Below are positions 52,673 to 61,803 of a DNA stretch of 64,000 bases, one piece after another. The notes under the pieces were generated by a model. That model was given only the letters and a program-made list of their open reading frames with translations. It did no database searches and was not told the DNA's origin. The position numbers and the translations under genes are program-made. The DNA comes from Methylophilaceae bacterium. GTDB taxonomy: Bacteria > Pseudomonadota > Gammaproteobacteria > Burkholderiales > Methylophilaceae. The stretch spans positions 8,964 to 72,963 of the forward strand of contig CANCPF010000007.1 of assembly GCA_947379975.1 (NCBI GenBank), written 5' to 3'. Within the stretch, counting starts at the first letter, position 1. Every line of letters begins with the position of its first letter.

Positions 52673-55048
52673 TTAATCTGTTTGCAAAACGCCGTCTTCA
52701 TCTTTATGTGCGCCTGAAATAAAGGCCGGTTTAAACACTAATATCCACGCTGGCACAATGACCATTGCCGCTAGCGCATTCACAACTAACATCACAGTGA
52801 GTAGTGTTGCGGCATCCGATTGAAAGCGTAAATCAGATAACACAACCCACATAATGACGCCAGAAACCAGTGTTGCGGCAGTAAATGCCACTGCCAAACC
52901 GGTCGTGCTTAATGCACGCGCTACAGCTTCAGTTAAATCATGATTTTCAACAAACTCTTCACGAATACGATCCATAATGTAGATGGCGTAATCAATACCT
53001 ACGCCAATGCCTACAGCAATGACTGGAATAGTATTAACGCTAATACCAATATGATTAAAACCCATGTATGCGTAGGTAAGAATGGTGGAGAACATCATAG
53101 GTAACACCATGAGCCAACCAGCGTGAGTGGAGTTGTAATAGACCCTGACGAACAGGAACGCCATCAACATCACTAGAGGTGTTATTTTTAAGGTGTCACG
53201 ATAGTTTTCTTCATCGATACCCGCATTTACGCCAACAATACCGCCAGCTAAATGTATGGTGAAATCTTTAATGCCTGTTGTTGCAGATTTAACCGCATTG
53301 GTCGCATTGCCAATAACACGTTGTAGCGTATTGGCTTCATGGTCTTTGTAATAAAACACCATAGCAGCATCGTTTTCATCAGTATTCACAAACTCTTTAA
53401 GCGCGCCAGGAATTGGGCTGGATGCAGAATAGGCAAACATAAGACCGCCCACTTCATCTGCGGTATCAGGCAATTGAGCCCAACGTGGGTCGCCATTGTG
53501 GGTCAACCTGTTCACTTGGCGAATTAGGCTAGGCAATGATTTTGTGCCGCCCAACTCTGGGTCTAACATCATTTCATCCGTGTAATCTTCCATTGCATGC
53601 AAGATTTCTGGACGACGAATACCTTGATTCTCCTTGGTTCTAGCCATCACATACATTTCTTCTGAACCGGGAAAACTTGCATTAATCGCTTTTGCAGAAA
53701 TATTGTAATCGTGATTGCGATTTAAAATAGGAGATCCAGGTTCGGACTCTCCAAACTGCACATTCGCAATTTGAAAAAGACCTGCCACTGCAAGGATAAG
53801 CGAGACCGCCATCACCACTTTCCCTGTGGATACTGTGCAAAACGGCTTAAAAATGCGATGTAAAAAAGCCGTAGTACTAGAGCGGCTGTTTTTCTTTTGC
53901 TTAGGCTCTGGTAACACGGACAAAAATAGTGGCACCATAAAGTGCACCGTAAAAATGACTGAAAAAGCCCAGAAACTAGCGTAATAGCCCAGCTTGATAT
54001 TAATTGGCGCAGCGCCCATTGCAATGACCAAAATACCAAGCGCATCAACAGTAATCGCTAATGAACCTGGACGAAAGAGTGCGTCTAAAGCATTGCGAGC
54101 AGCATGTGCGCCATTTTGTGTGACTTCAAGTTCATAGTAATACCGCTCAACCAACTGCACACCGTGTGAAGTAGCACGTGCTGCAATTAAAAATGGGATT
54201 GTCATCGACAATGGATCTAGGTGATAGCCTAGTAATGACATAAAACCTAGGCCCCAAGCAGAAGACAAGCAAATGCCCAAAAGAGGCAATGCAATGCCAT
54301 AGAACCGACGGAAATACAGCACCAGTAACAGACTAATGAGTGCTGTTGTATAGAGCAGAATTTGTAATATTTGCGATAGATAGGTATAAACCCAACCGGT
54401 CAAAACTGGCAAGCCAGTGGCGTAAATTTTGACACCCGATGTTTTGGCATCAGTACGTAGCTTTTGTAAGGCAGCGAAAGTTTTTTCGTAATCCAAATCC
54501 CCTTCATTCATCTGCGCCTTTACCATCGCAGATTTCAGGTCAGGCGAAACAGATAACCCATATATCCTAGGGTCTGTCATCACATCGCGTTGCAATTGCA
54601 GTAAATCAGCTTCAGATAATGCGGGTGCCGCTAAATCAAAATAAGGCTTTGAGCGCACATTACCATTTTCATCTAATGAAATTTTACGTGTAGTACGATG
54701 GGTTAAACTAGTGACCAAGTTATGATTTACGCTTGGAAGATTATCTACATCTTGCGTTACTCGACTAATGAGCTTCAAAGTCTCATTAGTGAAAATAGTT
54801 CCTTTTTCAACTTCTACCGCAATGGTGACTGCGTTTATGCCACCAAAGCCTTCACGAATTTGGTTATGCAATTGAATAAACGGATGTTTTTGCGGGAGTA
54901 AATCGTCAAAGTTAGTCTGCATTTGCAAGTGCGGCAAACGCGTTGCAAATAACATGCTAATAATAAATACTGCAGCTAGAACATATCTTGGATTAGCAAA
55001 AATCCAAGCTTCTCCGCGGTGCAATGCATGAGTAATAGTGTGTTTCAA
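52673..55048 (-). CDS. RND superfamily (MMPL-type) permease
   Basis: This 791-residue protein has twelve predicted helices in two halves, with large periplasmic loops after helix 1 and helix 7. The second half has the motif GIGVGIDYAIYIMDRIREEF (about residues 678-697); the first half has IAARATSHGVQLVERYYYE in the same place, without the Asp. The start is TTG at 55048, preceded by AAGGA seven bases upstream. It is the HpnN/MMPL-like type that moves hydrophobic molecules. It lies between the YCF48 lipoprotein and DUF1302. Confidence 0.9.
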   Translation of the reverse strand: MKHTITHALHRGEAWIFANPRYVLAAVFIISMLFATRLPHLQMQTNFDDLLPQKHPFIQLHNQIREGFGGINAVTIAVEVEKGTIFTNETLKLISRVTQDVDNLPSVNHNLVTSLTHRTTRKISLDENGNVRSKPYFDLAAPALSEADLLQLQRDVMTDPRIYGLSVSPDLKSAMVKAQMNEGDLDYEKTFAALQKLRTDAKTSGVKIYATGLPVLTGWVYTYLSQILQILLYTTALISLLLVLYFRRFYGIALPLLGICLSSAWGLGFMSLLGYHLDPLSMTIPFLIAARATSHGVQLVERYYYELEVTQNGAHAARNALDALFRPGSLAITVDALGILVIAMGAAPINIKLGYYASFWAFSVIFTVHFMVPLFLSVLPEPKQKKNSRSSTTAFLHRIFKPFCTVSTGKVVMAVSLILAVAGLFQIANVQFGESEPGSPILNRNHDYNISAKAINASFPGSEEMYVMARTKENQGIRRPEILHAMEDYTDEMMLDPELGGTKSLPSLIRQVNRLTHNGDPRWAQLPDTADEVGGLMFAYSASSPIPGALKEFVNTDENDAAMVFYYKDHEANTLQRVIGNATNAVKSATTGIKDFTIHLAGGIVGVNAGIDEENYRDTLKITPLVMLMAFLFVRVYYNSTHAGWLMVLPMMFSTILTYAYMGFNHIGISVNTIPVIAVGIGVGIDYAIYIMDRIREEFVENHDLTEAVARALSTTGLAVAFTAATLVSGVIMWVVLSDLRFQSDAATLLTVMLVVNALAAMVIVPAWILVFKPAFISGAHKDEDGVLQTD

Positions 55049-55066
55049 AGTACGATCCTTAACATT

Positions 55067-56107
55067 TTATTTATTACCTGTTTTTTTATCTGAACCAGCC
55101 AATTGCACAATACGCAAGGTTCCTGAAGCGCCAGCAATTAACAAACGGTCTGCGCCAAGCGGCAAAACTGCACGTAAAAAGGGTGCATCGCCAGCACTAT
55201 GCTTGATCGGTTGCCATGTCTGATTTTCTAGCTTAAGGAAAGAGCCATTCATACCCACGGAATAAACATTACCGCCCTGCTTTGCCAATCCAAACTGGGG
55301 TAAAGCACTAGGACTTTCTAATTTTTCCCATGTTTTACCCGCGTTCTTGGTTGTGAGCATTGCTCCAGTTAATCCACTTACATAACCATCAGATGGACTC
55401 ACAAATAAGGCCGCATAAGGATAAAAATCTCCAGGAATTTTATTTTCTGCCCGCCATGTCAAACCAGCATCCGCTGTAACGTAAACTGCACCAAATTCGC
55501 CTGTTATAAAACCATGCGTATCATCGACAAATTGAACCGTATTGAACATTGCATCTTCTTTAAAATCTGTCGTTTTCCAGCTCGCTCCATGATCAGCACT
55601 GGAGGCAATAGTGCTAAAACTCCCAGCCACCCAAATCCGGTTTTGTGAATCGCATGTCAATGCTAGCGGACGCCAGTCACCACTAATGTCTTGAGATTTC
55701 CAGTTCGCCGCATTACTATCAGAAACCCATACCTTTCGATAGAAATCAAGTGCGACAAAACTGCCATCTGCGCAGTTGGTAACATCTATCAGGGCAGGTG
55801 AGCCGGAAAGTGTAATGCGACTGCGCTCATTACTTTGCAGATCTAGCATCACAATAACTTTGCCGCCAACCACCACTGCTTTTTTCTGGTTAGTTGCAGC
55901 AGCTTGGAATTGATCTGTACGACGCACAGATGTATCTTTTTTTGCCGCTGACACGGCATCTTCTTTTTTATGCGTACAACCAGTAAGCGCCATAAAAGCG
56001 ATGCAAGTAATAGCAACCAGCCAACCAGTGAGCGAAACAGATACCAGCGCCGATGGCCTAATGCCATGCGCAACATCAAAACTGCTATTTTTTTCAAACA
56101 ATTGCAT
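55067..56107 (-). CDS. YCF48/BNR-repeat lipoprotein
   Basis: This roughly 346-residue protein has a lipobox (FMALTGC, Cys44), then a predicted beta-propeller with sialidase/YCF48-type repeats: SSADHGASWKTTDF, VTADAGLTWRAE and LTTKNAGKTWEKL. I chose the ATG at 56107, with AGGA six bases upstream; a TTG further up is in frame. It is the first gene of the four-gene envelope module and may bridge the RND pump and the outer membrane, as an inference from order. Confidence 0.83.
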   Translation of the reverse strand: MQLFEKNSSFDVAHGIRPSALVSVSLTGWLVAITCIAFMALTGCTHKKEDAVSAAKKDTSVRRTDQFQAAATNQKKAVVVGGKVIVMLDLQSNERSRITLSGSPALIDVTNCADGSFVALDFYRKVWVSDSNAANWKSQDISGDWRPLALTCDSQNRIWVAGSFSTIASSADHGASWKTTDFKEDAMFNTVQFVDDTHGFITGEFGAVYVTADAGLTWRAENKIPGDFYPYAALFVSPSDGYVSGLTGAMLTTKNAGKTWEKLESPSALPQFGLAKQGGNVYSVGMNGSFLKLENQTWQPIKHSAGDAPFLRAVLPLGADRLLIAGASGTLRIVQLAGSDKKTGNK

Positions 56108-56156
56108 GCTTCCTACCCTCACCTCATAAAACAAGCAGTAAAAAATCTTATAGTTA

Positions 56157-56216
56157 TTGTTACTATTTGATACTTGTCGATACTTATAGATACTTCTTGT
56201 TACTTTTTGTTACAGG
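56157..56216. promoter_or_regulatory. Six phased 10-bp repeats upstream of the YCF48-RND operon
   Basis: TNGWTAC occurs at 56157, 56167, 56177, 56187, 56197 and 56207, exactly 10 bp apart, so the same face of the helix carries it six times. The units are TTGTTACTAT, TTGATACTTG, TCGATACTTA, TAGATACTTC, TTGTTACTTT and TTGTTACAGG. The array lies 50 bp from the YCF48 start codon and 102 bp from lysR. A multimeric regulator site is the simplest reading. Confidence 0.8.
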
Positions 56217-56244
56217 AATATTACGCAAAGATATTTATGCCGTC

Positions 56245-56282
56245 TAATACTATTATTTGTATGATTAATACTATTATGGTAT
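56245..56282 (+). promoter_or_regulatory. Paired LysR-type boxes upstream of lysR
   Basis: TAATACTATTAT occurs twice, at 56245-56256 and 56266-56277, 21 bp apart. Each copy forms an ATAC...GTAT box: ATAC-N8-GTAT at 56247-56262 and ATAC-N7-GTAT at 56268-56282. ATAC-N7-GTAT is the consensus of CatM/BenM-type regulators. The second box ends 35 bp before the lysR ATG. Confidence 0.78.
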
Positions 56283-56317
56283 AAATAAAATTAATTTATT
56301 AGCATTGAGAAACAGCC

Positions 56318-57220
56318 ATGGATTTAAGACAAATACGCTATTTTTTAGCACTCGCCACCGAGCTAAATTACACGCGTGCTGCTAGCCAACTCAACATCTC
56401 GCAACCGCCACTTACTCGGCATATTCAGCAGTTAGAACATACTATCGGCGTTACGCTGTTTGATCGTTCAACACGTGGGGTAGCGCTTACGCAAGCGGGG
56501 AAAATTTTTTTTGAAGAAGCGCGCAAAATTGTTGCTTTAGCAGATCAAGCCGTGAATAAAACAAAGCTTGCACATTTAGGTCAGCTTGGCCGACTCGATA
56601 TTGGAATTTTCGGCTCGTCTACGATAAGCGTTATTCCCACTTTACTGATAGAACTTCGTAAAACACATCCGGACATCATCATCTCGTTACAAAACACCAC
56701 CAAAACGCAACAGATTGAGGGTGTCCGCGAGAAACATCTCGATATCGGCTTTAATCGTATCTTTCCAACTGTGCCAGATTTGGCCGTTGAGACTGTGATG
56801 ACTGAAAATCTTTACGTCGCACTTCACAAAGATCACCCATTTGCAAACAACCAATCAGTCAACGTAAAAGATCTTATCGATCAGCCATTCATTTTGTTTC
56901 CAAACAACGTGCGTCCCTCTTTTGCTGATAACGTCATCATGCTTTGTAGCAATGCCGGATTTATGCCTAACGTAGTTCATGATGTAGAAGACATCTTCAC
57001 GGCGATATCTTTAATCTCTGCAGGGTTGGGAATATCAATCGTGCCAGAATCAGCAATTTGCCTACGCCTATCAAGTGTTCGCTACCATTTGCTAGACTCA
57101 GATGAAGCAAAGGTAGATTTGAGTTGTGTATACCGGCACGACAATAAATCCCCAGCGTTACTAGCTTTTTTAGATGCAGTGCATATGCTGCGAACCGGCA
57201 AACTTAAGCTCAACACTTAA
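56318..57220 (+). CDS. LysR family transcriptional regulator (CatR/BenM-like)
   Basis: The 300-residue protein has the N-terminal winged helix MDLRQIRYFLALATELNYTRAASQLNISQPPLTRHIQQLE and a periplasmic-binding-like effector domain (about residues 92-295). The N-terminus is of the CatR/BenM/CbnR type, whose effectors are muconates or related dienes. It is divergent from the YCF48-RND module and convergent with dmpB: its stop codon abuts the dmpB stop with no gap. It probably controls the envelope module or the lower pathway. Confidence 0.9.
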   Translation: MDLRQIRYFLALATELNYTRAASQLNISQPPLTRHIQQLEHTIGVTLFDRSTRGVALTQAGKIFFEEARKIVALADQAVNKTKLAHLGQLGRLDIGIFGSSTISVIPTLLIELRKTHPDIIISLQNTTKTQQIEGVREKHLDIGFNRIFPTVPDLAVETVMTENLYVALHKDHPFANNQSVNVKDLIDQPFILFPNNVRPSFADNVIMLCSNAGFMPNVVHDVEDIFTAISLISAGLGISIVPESAICLRLSSVRYHLLDSDEAKVDLSCVYRHDNKSPALLAFLDAVHMLRTGKLKLNT

Positions 57221-58165
57221 TCAGGTATATACGGTGGTAAAACTTTCTACCAGCACCCCTGTATGGTAAAAAATAGCACGGCCAATTTGATCTTCCGTCC
57301 ACGTAATCAATGGTTTATCCCGCTGCGCTTGATAGCCCAAGCCAGCAAACGTTTCATTGCGATTACCCGATGGATCAAAAAAGTAAATAGTTTCGCCGCG
57401 CGTAATACCATGACGCGTTGGAGATACATCAATGCGCGTACGGTTTTTCGCCATCACATCAGCTGCTTTTAGAATGTCATGCCAAGAATCCAAGAAGAAT
57501 GAGAGGTGGTGTAAACCGGATGTAGGCCCAACCACAAATGCAATGTCATGTGGCTTACTGGAATGCGACAAGAAAGAAGCAATTTGAATCGAACCATTTG
57601 GCCCCACCACTACTTGCTCAGTCTCAAAGAAATTAAGCGCTTTTATAAAGAAATGCTTATTATCGACCAACGTGTTGACACCGCGCTCAGGATCCATTTC
57701 GCATACCAATAAACAATGGTCTAGCCAATGTGCACCAGCACCGCGAATATCATCTGGCCAGGGATCTGGGTTTGTACAACCCACATCGGTACCGAGAATA
57801 TCTTTTTCTGCAAACAAGCGCATTTCATGACCGCTTGGCATGTTAAATTTCACCATTCGCCCACAATCAGGCAAGCTGCCAGCTGGCAGTTCTTCTACTT
57901 GAATGCCGTAATCTCTAACTTTTTGTGTCAACCTTACCAAGGCGAAGTCATCCGTCACTTTATAGGCAACGTGATTAAACCCAGCCTGGTTGGATGGCGT
58001 CAAGATGACTGAATACTTATCCCATTCGTCCCAGCATTTTAAATATACATTACCATCTGCATCAGTATGTGTAACTTTCATGCCAATAACATTTTCATAA
58101 TGCTTTAGCGCTTCCGCCATATCCATTACTTTAATGCTGATGTGCCCAATTCTCATGACGCCCAT
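57221..58165 (-). CDS. dmpB: Catechol 2,3-dioxygenase
   Basis: This 314-residue type I extradiol enzyme opens catechol to 2-hydroxymuconic semialdehyde with Fe(II). The ligands are visible as His150 (HWLDHCLLVCE), His219/220 (GLHHLSFFLDSW) and Glu271 (GNRNETFAGLG). The ATG at 58165 has GGGAG eight bases upstream. It is the last gene of the dmpKLMNOPQB unit and ends at the lysR stop. Confidence 0.96.
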   Translation of the reverse strand: MGVMRIGHISIKVMDMAEALKHYENVIGMKVTHTDADGNVYLKCWDEWDKYSVILTPSNQAGFNHVAYKVTDDFALVRLTQKVRDYGIQVEELPAGSLPDCGRMVKFNMPSGHEMRLFAEKDILGTDVGCTNPDPWPDDIRGAGAHWLDHCLLVCEMDPERGVNTLVDNKHFFIKALNFFETEQVVVGPNGSIQIASFLSHSSKPHDIAFVVGPTSGLHHLSFFLDSWHDILKAADVMAKNRTRIDVSPTRHGITRGETIYFFDPSGNRNETFAGLGYQAQRDKPLITWTEDQIGRAIFYHTGVLVESFTTVYT

Positions 58166-58198
58166 TGTTATCTCCCAGTTATAAAAATTAGTAGTTAT

Positions 58199-58516
58199 CT
58201 ACCAAATTATTTTTTTCATTTTTCCAATTATTTTTAACTCTACTTTACTCATTGGCATTGCTCGGCAAGCCAATAGAAACCCTTGCGACTCTTCTTCTTC
58301 TGACACATGTACACGACTCATAGGACCACACTTGCGCACATGCCCTTTAACAATAGCCACTTTACATACCCCGCAACCACCGTTAACACAACCGATTGGA
58401 ATACATTTGCGTCCTAGTCGCACCATGCCTTCTAATAGCGTCTCCGCACTTGAACATAAATATTCTTCGCTCGTTTCAACCACCAAAACAGCATGCTTCT
58501 CAAAAGACTCTGACAC
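58199..58516 (-). CDS. dmpQ: Chloroplast-type [2Fe-2S] ferredoxin (XylT/DmpQ)
   Basis: The roughly 105-residue ferredoxin has CIPIGCVNGGCGVCKVAIVKG, a C-x4-C-x2-C cluster site, and the fourth Cys in FLLACRA. XylT-type proteins re-reduce the iron of catechol 2,3-dioxygenase that has been inactivated by substituted catechols. I chose GTG at 58516, two bases after the dmpP stop; the frame is open upstream through dmpP but without a suitable start. It lies 33 bp before dmpB. Confidence 0.9.
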   Translation of the reverse strand: MSESFEKHAVLVVETSEEYLCSSAETLLEGMVRLGRKCIPIGCVNGGCGVCKVAIVKGHVRKCGPMSRVHVSEEEESQGFLLACRAMPMSKVELKIIGKMKKIIW

Positions 58517-58517
58517 G

Positions 58518-59582
58518 TTAAATCGATTTAAATAAAGGACTGCGCTGTGCAGCCAAATCCGTATCAGCGGCCGATATAAATTTCTCCATATACATATCAC
58601 GTTCAAACAAGCGTCCACGAATCAACGCTGTTATGCAAGCATCTATCATTCCTGTCGGACCACACATATAAGCTTTATGGTTACGGAAATCACCCCCAAA
58701 ATGCTTAGTTGCGGCATCGTGCACATAACCCGTTTCGCCTAGCCAGTTATCGTTTTCATCAGGTTGAGACAGCGTAGGCACATAAGTAAAGTTAGTGTGT
58801 TTTCCTACCAAATCCAGGAATAAAGTATCGTCGTATAACTCTGCTCGATTACGTGCGCCATAAACCAAGGTAATCTCACGGCTTTCATCTTTTTCAAGCA
58901 AATCTAAAATCATAGATTTCGGACTAGAAAGCCCCGTACCACCTGCCAAAAATAAAAACTTTTCTGGTGCAGAACTGCGCACAAAAAACCTTCCATAAGG
59001 GCCATTTAACTTTAGCTTATCGCCCACCTTAAGATTATTATGAATATATTCTGTTGCTTGGCCGCCCGAAACATGACGAACATTAAGCTCTATGGATTGC
59101 TTCTCACTTGGCACGTTAGCTAATGAAAAGGCGCGTGGTAGTTCGACACCAGGAATGTGAAGATTAATGTACTGACCCGCTTGAAATTGAATCCCGTCGC
59201 CATCCAGCTCAATAAAAACGCCTTTGGCAGTTGGCGTTAAATCAGACAGCGCTGTAACGGTACCCTCAAAATCTTGCATCGGATAGTTTTCAGCATCGGG
59301 CTCTTCGTCAATATCAGCCTCTATTACTAAATCACTCAAAGCAGTCGCAACGCAAGCAAGGCATTTTCCTTCTTCACGTTCAAAATCCATCAACGCAAAA
59401 GGTGAAGCTTCCCCAATATCCACTTCGCCTTCTAGCACCTGTACTTTGCATGTACCACATAATCCATGTAAACATGCATGTGGCAGGTAGATGCCACTAC
59501 GCAAGGCTGCGTCTAAAAGCGTCTGTTTCTCCTGCACCTCAACACTATGGCTCAAAGGCTCAATGGTCAATTTAAAAGTCAT
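58518..59582 (-). CDS. dmpP: Phenol hydroxylase reductase component P5
   Basis: This 354-residue NADH-dependent reductase feeds electrons to the diiron hydroxylase. It has an N-terminal plant-type ferredoxin domain (CLHGLCGTCKVQVLEG and CLAC, about residues 37-82), an FAD domain (RAFSLAN) and an NAD domain (LAGGTGLSSPKSM). It follows dmpO by 9 bp. Confidence 0.97.
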   Translation of the reverse strand: MTFKLTIEPLSHSVEVQEKQTLLDAALRSGIYLPHACLHGLCGTCKVQVLEGEVDIGEASPFALMDFEREEGKCLACVATALSDLVIEADIDEEPDAENYPMQDFEGTVTALSDLTPTAKGVFIELDGDGIQFQAGQYINLHIPGVELPRAFSLANVPSEKQSIELNVRHVSGGQATEYIHNNLKVGDKLKLNGPYGRFFVRSSAPEKFLFLAGGTGLSSPKSMILDLLEKDESREITLVYGARNRAELYDDTLFLDLVGKHTNFTYVPTLSQPDENDNWLGETGYVHDAATKHFGGDFRNHKAYMCGPTGMIDACITALIRGRLFERDMYMEKFISAADTDLAAQRSPLFKSI

Positions 59583-59591
59583 TGTTAGTCC

Positions 59592-59954
59592 TTAAAACCC
59601 AGAATTATTGATGCCATTAAGGCCAGGCGTAATCATACGAATCAAAGATTTATGGTTCACCCCGTTATCTTCCAAACTTTTATCCAAAGTTGGATTAAAA
59701 GATTTTCCGTCTAATAACCACTCAACTTTCCCCCAATCGATGGATGCAAAATCCGGATGCAGTGAAAATGCCGAAGGCACCACCTCTTTGATTATTGCTC
59801 CAAACGGCATTTGCGGAGGCAATGGAAAAACCCCTGCGCAAGGAAACATCATGTGTTCATCCCAACCAAGATATACCAGTTGATTTCCATGAAAGTTTTC
59901 AACCGCATCGCGATTTGGTCCACTATAGTTTTCGTAAGCTGCTTTAACTGCCAT
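59592..59954 (-). CDS. dmpO: Phenol hydroxylase small subunit P4
   Basis: The 120-residue protein matches DmpO: YENYSGPNRDAVENFHGNQLVYLGWDEHMMFPCAG, then DFASIDWGKVEWLLDG. It is the gamma subunit of the (alpha-beta-gamma)2 hydroxylase. It lies 15 bp after dmpN. Confidence 0.95.
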   Translation of the reverse strand: MAVKAAYENYSGPNRDAVENFHGNQLVYLGWDEHMMFPCAGVFPLPPQMPFGAIIKEVVPSAFSLHPDFASIDWGKVEWLLDGKSFNPTLDKSLEDNGVNHKSLIRMITPGLNGINNSGF

Positions 59955-59969
59955 TTTTATTCTCCTTTA

Positions 59970-61487
59970 TTAAGCGGCTTCTTCATCCGGTGTTAAGCCT
60001 TTCCACAAATTCCAGTTAGCGTTGTCGCGAGAATGTAAAAACTCTCCGCCATCATTTTCAGTAAAGTGATAATGCTTAAGCACGTCAGGAATCGTCGCAC
60101 CTCCGCAATTACCTTGAAAAATTTGGTGCGGTGGCAACCAAGCTTGTGACATTTTCTCCGGTTCATGTTCAAAAATTTCCTTGCATGCATCGGAGCAGAA
60201 ATGGAATCTATCGCCGTTGTATATCGTCTCGCGATAAACGCGTTTTGTTGGATTTTTCGGATCGGTATACACCATTGGAATTTGGCAAGTTTGGCAAAGC
60301 TGCGGCAAACTGGGGTTGTAAAAACGCTTACCCAGTTTTTCTTGTTCGCGCAAATAAACCAATCTTGGGCGGTAGTATTTATCGAAAGTGTTAGGGTACT
60401 TTTCTGAAAGCCAATCAAGCTCAGAGTCGTCTGGAATCCATGTGTGGAAAGCCGCAGCATGACCATAAGAATAAAATGTTAGCCACAATTGATGTGTGAG
60501 ATGTTCTTTTTCCTCAACTGACTGTTCCCAGAACTTCGGCATAGTAATGCCGTAGCGTGCTAAATCATCAAACAGCATTTTGCCATTTTGCTCAAAATAC
60601 ATTTCCCAGCCTTCTTTCCACGACATCACCCGCTTAGGCAACATGTAATCCATCATCATTCCAACAATGCCAAGCAAGCGATAACCGCGCCAGAAATATT
60701 TGTCAATCCAGCGTTGGATAATTGGTAAATTGTCAGGATGCTGCTCCAGCATAAACTTAATCACCTCCAAGCCTAGCGTCATGTGGCGTGATTCATCCGA
60801 CTGGGCAGAGAAGCCAAAATTCACTGTTGCCATATCGCCGTTGTAGGCTGCGCCAGACATAAAAGGCATGAATAGTAAATTGGTAAGCACGTACTCAAAT
60901 GAAAAGGAAATGGCAGTAATGAATTCAAATGGTCCAGCAGACAATGCATCTTCAAAATAAGATTTTGGTACAGACAAATACCATACACGATCGAACATAT
61001 GGAACGGATCGTGTAGGCCATCAAAATATTTGTTGTACTGACTGATGGTATGCAACTGTGTTTGCGCATGGCGTAACTCATCGATAGATTGCATCTGCGA
61101 GGCCACTTGTGCACCAACGCCAGGGAAAGCGCGTCCAGTCATAGCGAAACCACGGTGTGCACCATATTCCAATGGCGTCACAGCAGTTAGGAATATTTTC
61201 AAGGCATTGATATAACGCGCGTCGGTCACACCAAGATGCGCATTATTTTGTCCAAACGCATCAATCACAGCATACAGCTTGCGTTCTTTCTCGCCTTGAT
61301 ATTTCCAGTAGGCATCCATAGTTAAACGAAAAGGATCCTGCCATTTGCTCCAGTCCTCAATTTTGATGCCCTCAAAATCCGATAATGGGAATATCTCAGC
61401 TTCTGTTTTATAAGAAAAATCCCATGCCAAATCACCGGTCATGGCATTGTATTTTTCTTTCATGTTCATTTTTTTGGCTTGTTCCAT
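59970..61487 (-). CDS. dmpN: Phenol hydroxylase large (diiron) subunit P3
   Basis: DmpN binds phenol and oxygen at a carboxylate-bridged diiron centre and makes catechol. The 505-residue protein has ligands Glu107 (TPLEYGAHRG), Glu137 and His140 (IDELRHAQTQ), Glu198 (SFEYVLT), Glu232 and His235 (SDESRHMTL). The C-terminal part has the zinc-type cysteines CQTCQIP and CSDACKE. The length equals other DmpN/PheA-type subunits. Confidence 0.97.
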   Translation of the reverse strand: MEQAKKMNMKEKYNAMTGDLAWDFSYKTEAEIFPLSDFEGIKIEDWSKWQDPFRLTMDAYWKYQGEKERKLYAVIDAFGQNNAHLGVTDARYINALKIFLTAVTPLEYGAHRGFAMTGRAFPGVGAQVASQMQSIDELRHAQTQLHTISQYNKYFDGLHDPFHMFDRVWYLSVPKSYFEDALSAGPFEFITAISFSFEYVLTNLLFMPFMSGAAYNGDMATVNFGFSAQSDESRHMTLGLEVIKFMLEQHPDNLPIIQRWIDKYFWRGYRLLGIVGMMMDYMLPKRVMSWKEGWEMYFEQNGKMLFDDLARYGITMPKFWEQSVEEKEHLTHQLWLTFYSYGHAAAFHTWIPDDSELDWLSEKYPNTFDKYYRPRLVYLREQEKLGKRFYNPSLPQLCQTCQIPMVYTDPKNPTKRVYRETIYNGDRFHFCSDACKEIFEHEPEKMSQAWLPPHQIFQGNCGGATIPDVLKHYHFTENDGGEFLHSRDNANWNLWKGLTPDEEAA

Positions 61488-61510
61488 CGCGTTATCCTTA
61501 TGTAATTAAA

Positions 61511-61783
61511 TTAAGTGCGCTCTAAGGCAAAGTAATCTTCGGTTTCATCAATGTTTCCTGAAAGTGTTACTAGCGAAAGGTGAATATCTTGCGGATTCCA
61601 AGCACGACCTATACGCTCTTCTACGCTCTCACGATTTATAACTAAACGGCCCGGCGCATCAATTTTATATACGCCTGGAAATTGTGTAATCACTGCAAGT
61701 GGATTATCTGCCTCAATTGCCTCTCGAATCGGCCGTGCATCTTCGTTGTCTTGCAACGCCAAAAAAACCATTTTTTCAGACAT
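61511..61783 (-). CDS. dmpM: Phenol hydroxylase effector protein P2
   Basis: The 90-residue cofactorless regulatory protein matches DmpM: MVFLALQDNEDARPIREAIEADNPLAVI, then FPGVYKIDAPGRLVINRE. It binds the hydroxylase and sets the active site for turnover. It lies between dmpL (20 bp) and dmpN (23 bp). Confidence 0.95.
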   Translation of the reverse strand: MSEKMVFLALQDNEDARPIREAIEADNPLAVITQFPGVYKIDAPGRLVINRESVEERIGRAWNPQDIHLSLVTLSGNIDETEDYFALERT

Positions 61784-61803
61784 TATATTTCTCCTATAAC
61801 TTT

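Noticed and set aside
56157..56216. The decamer array as a possible CRISPR or iteron origin.
   Set aside because: Units are only 10 bp without spacers, there are no cas or rep genes nearby, and it lies between two divergent promoters.
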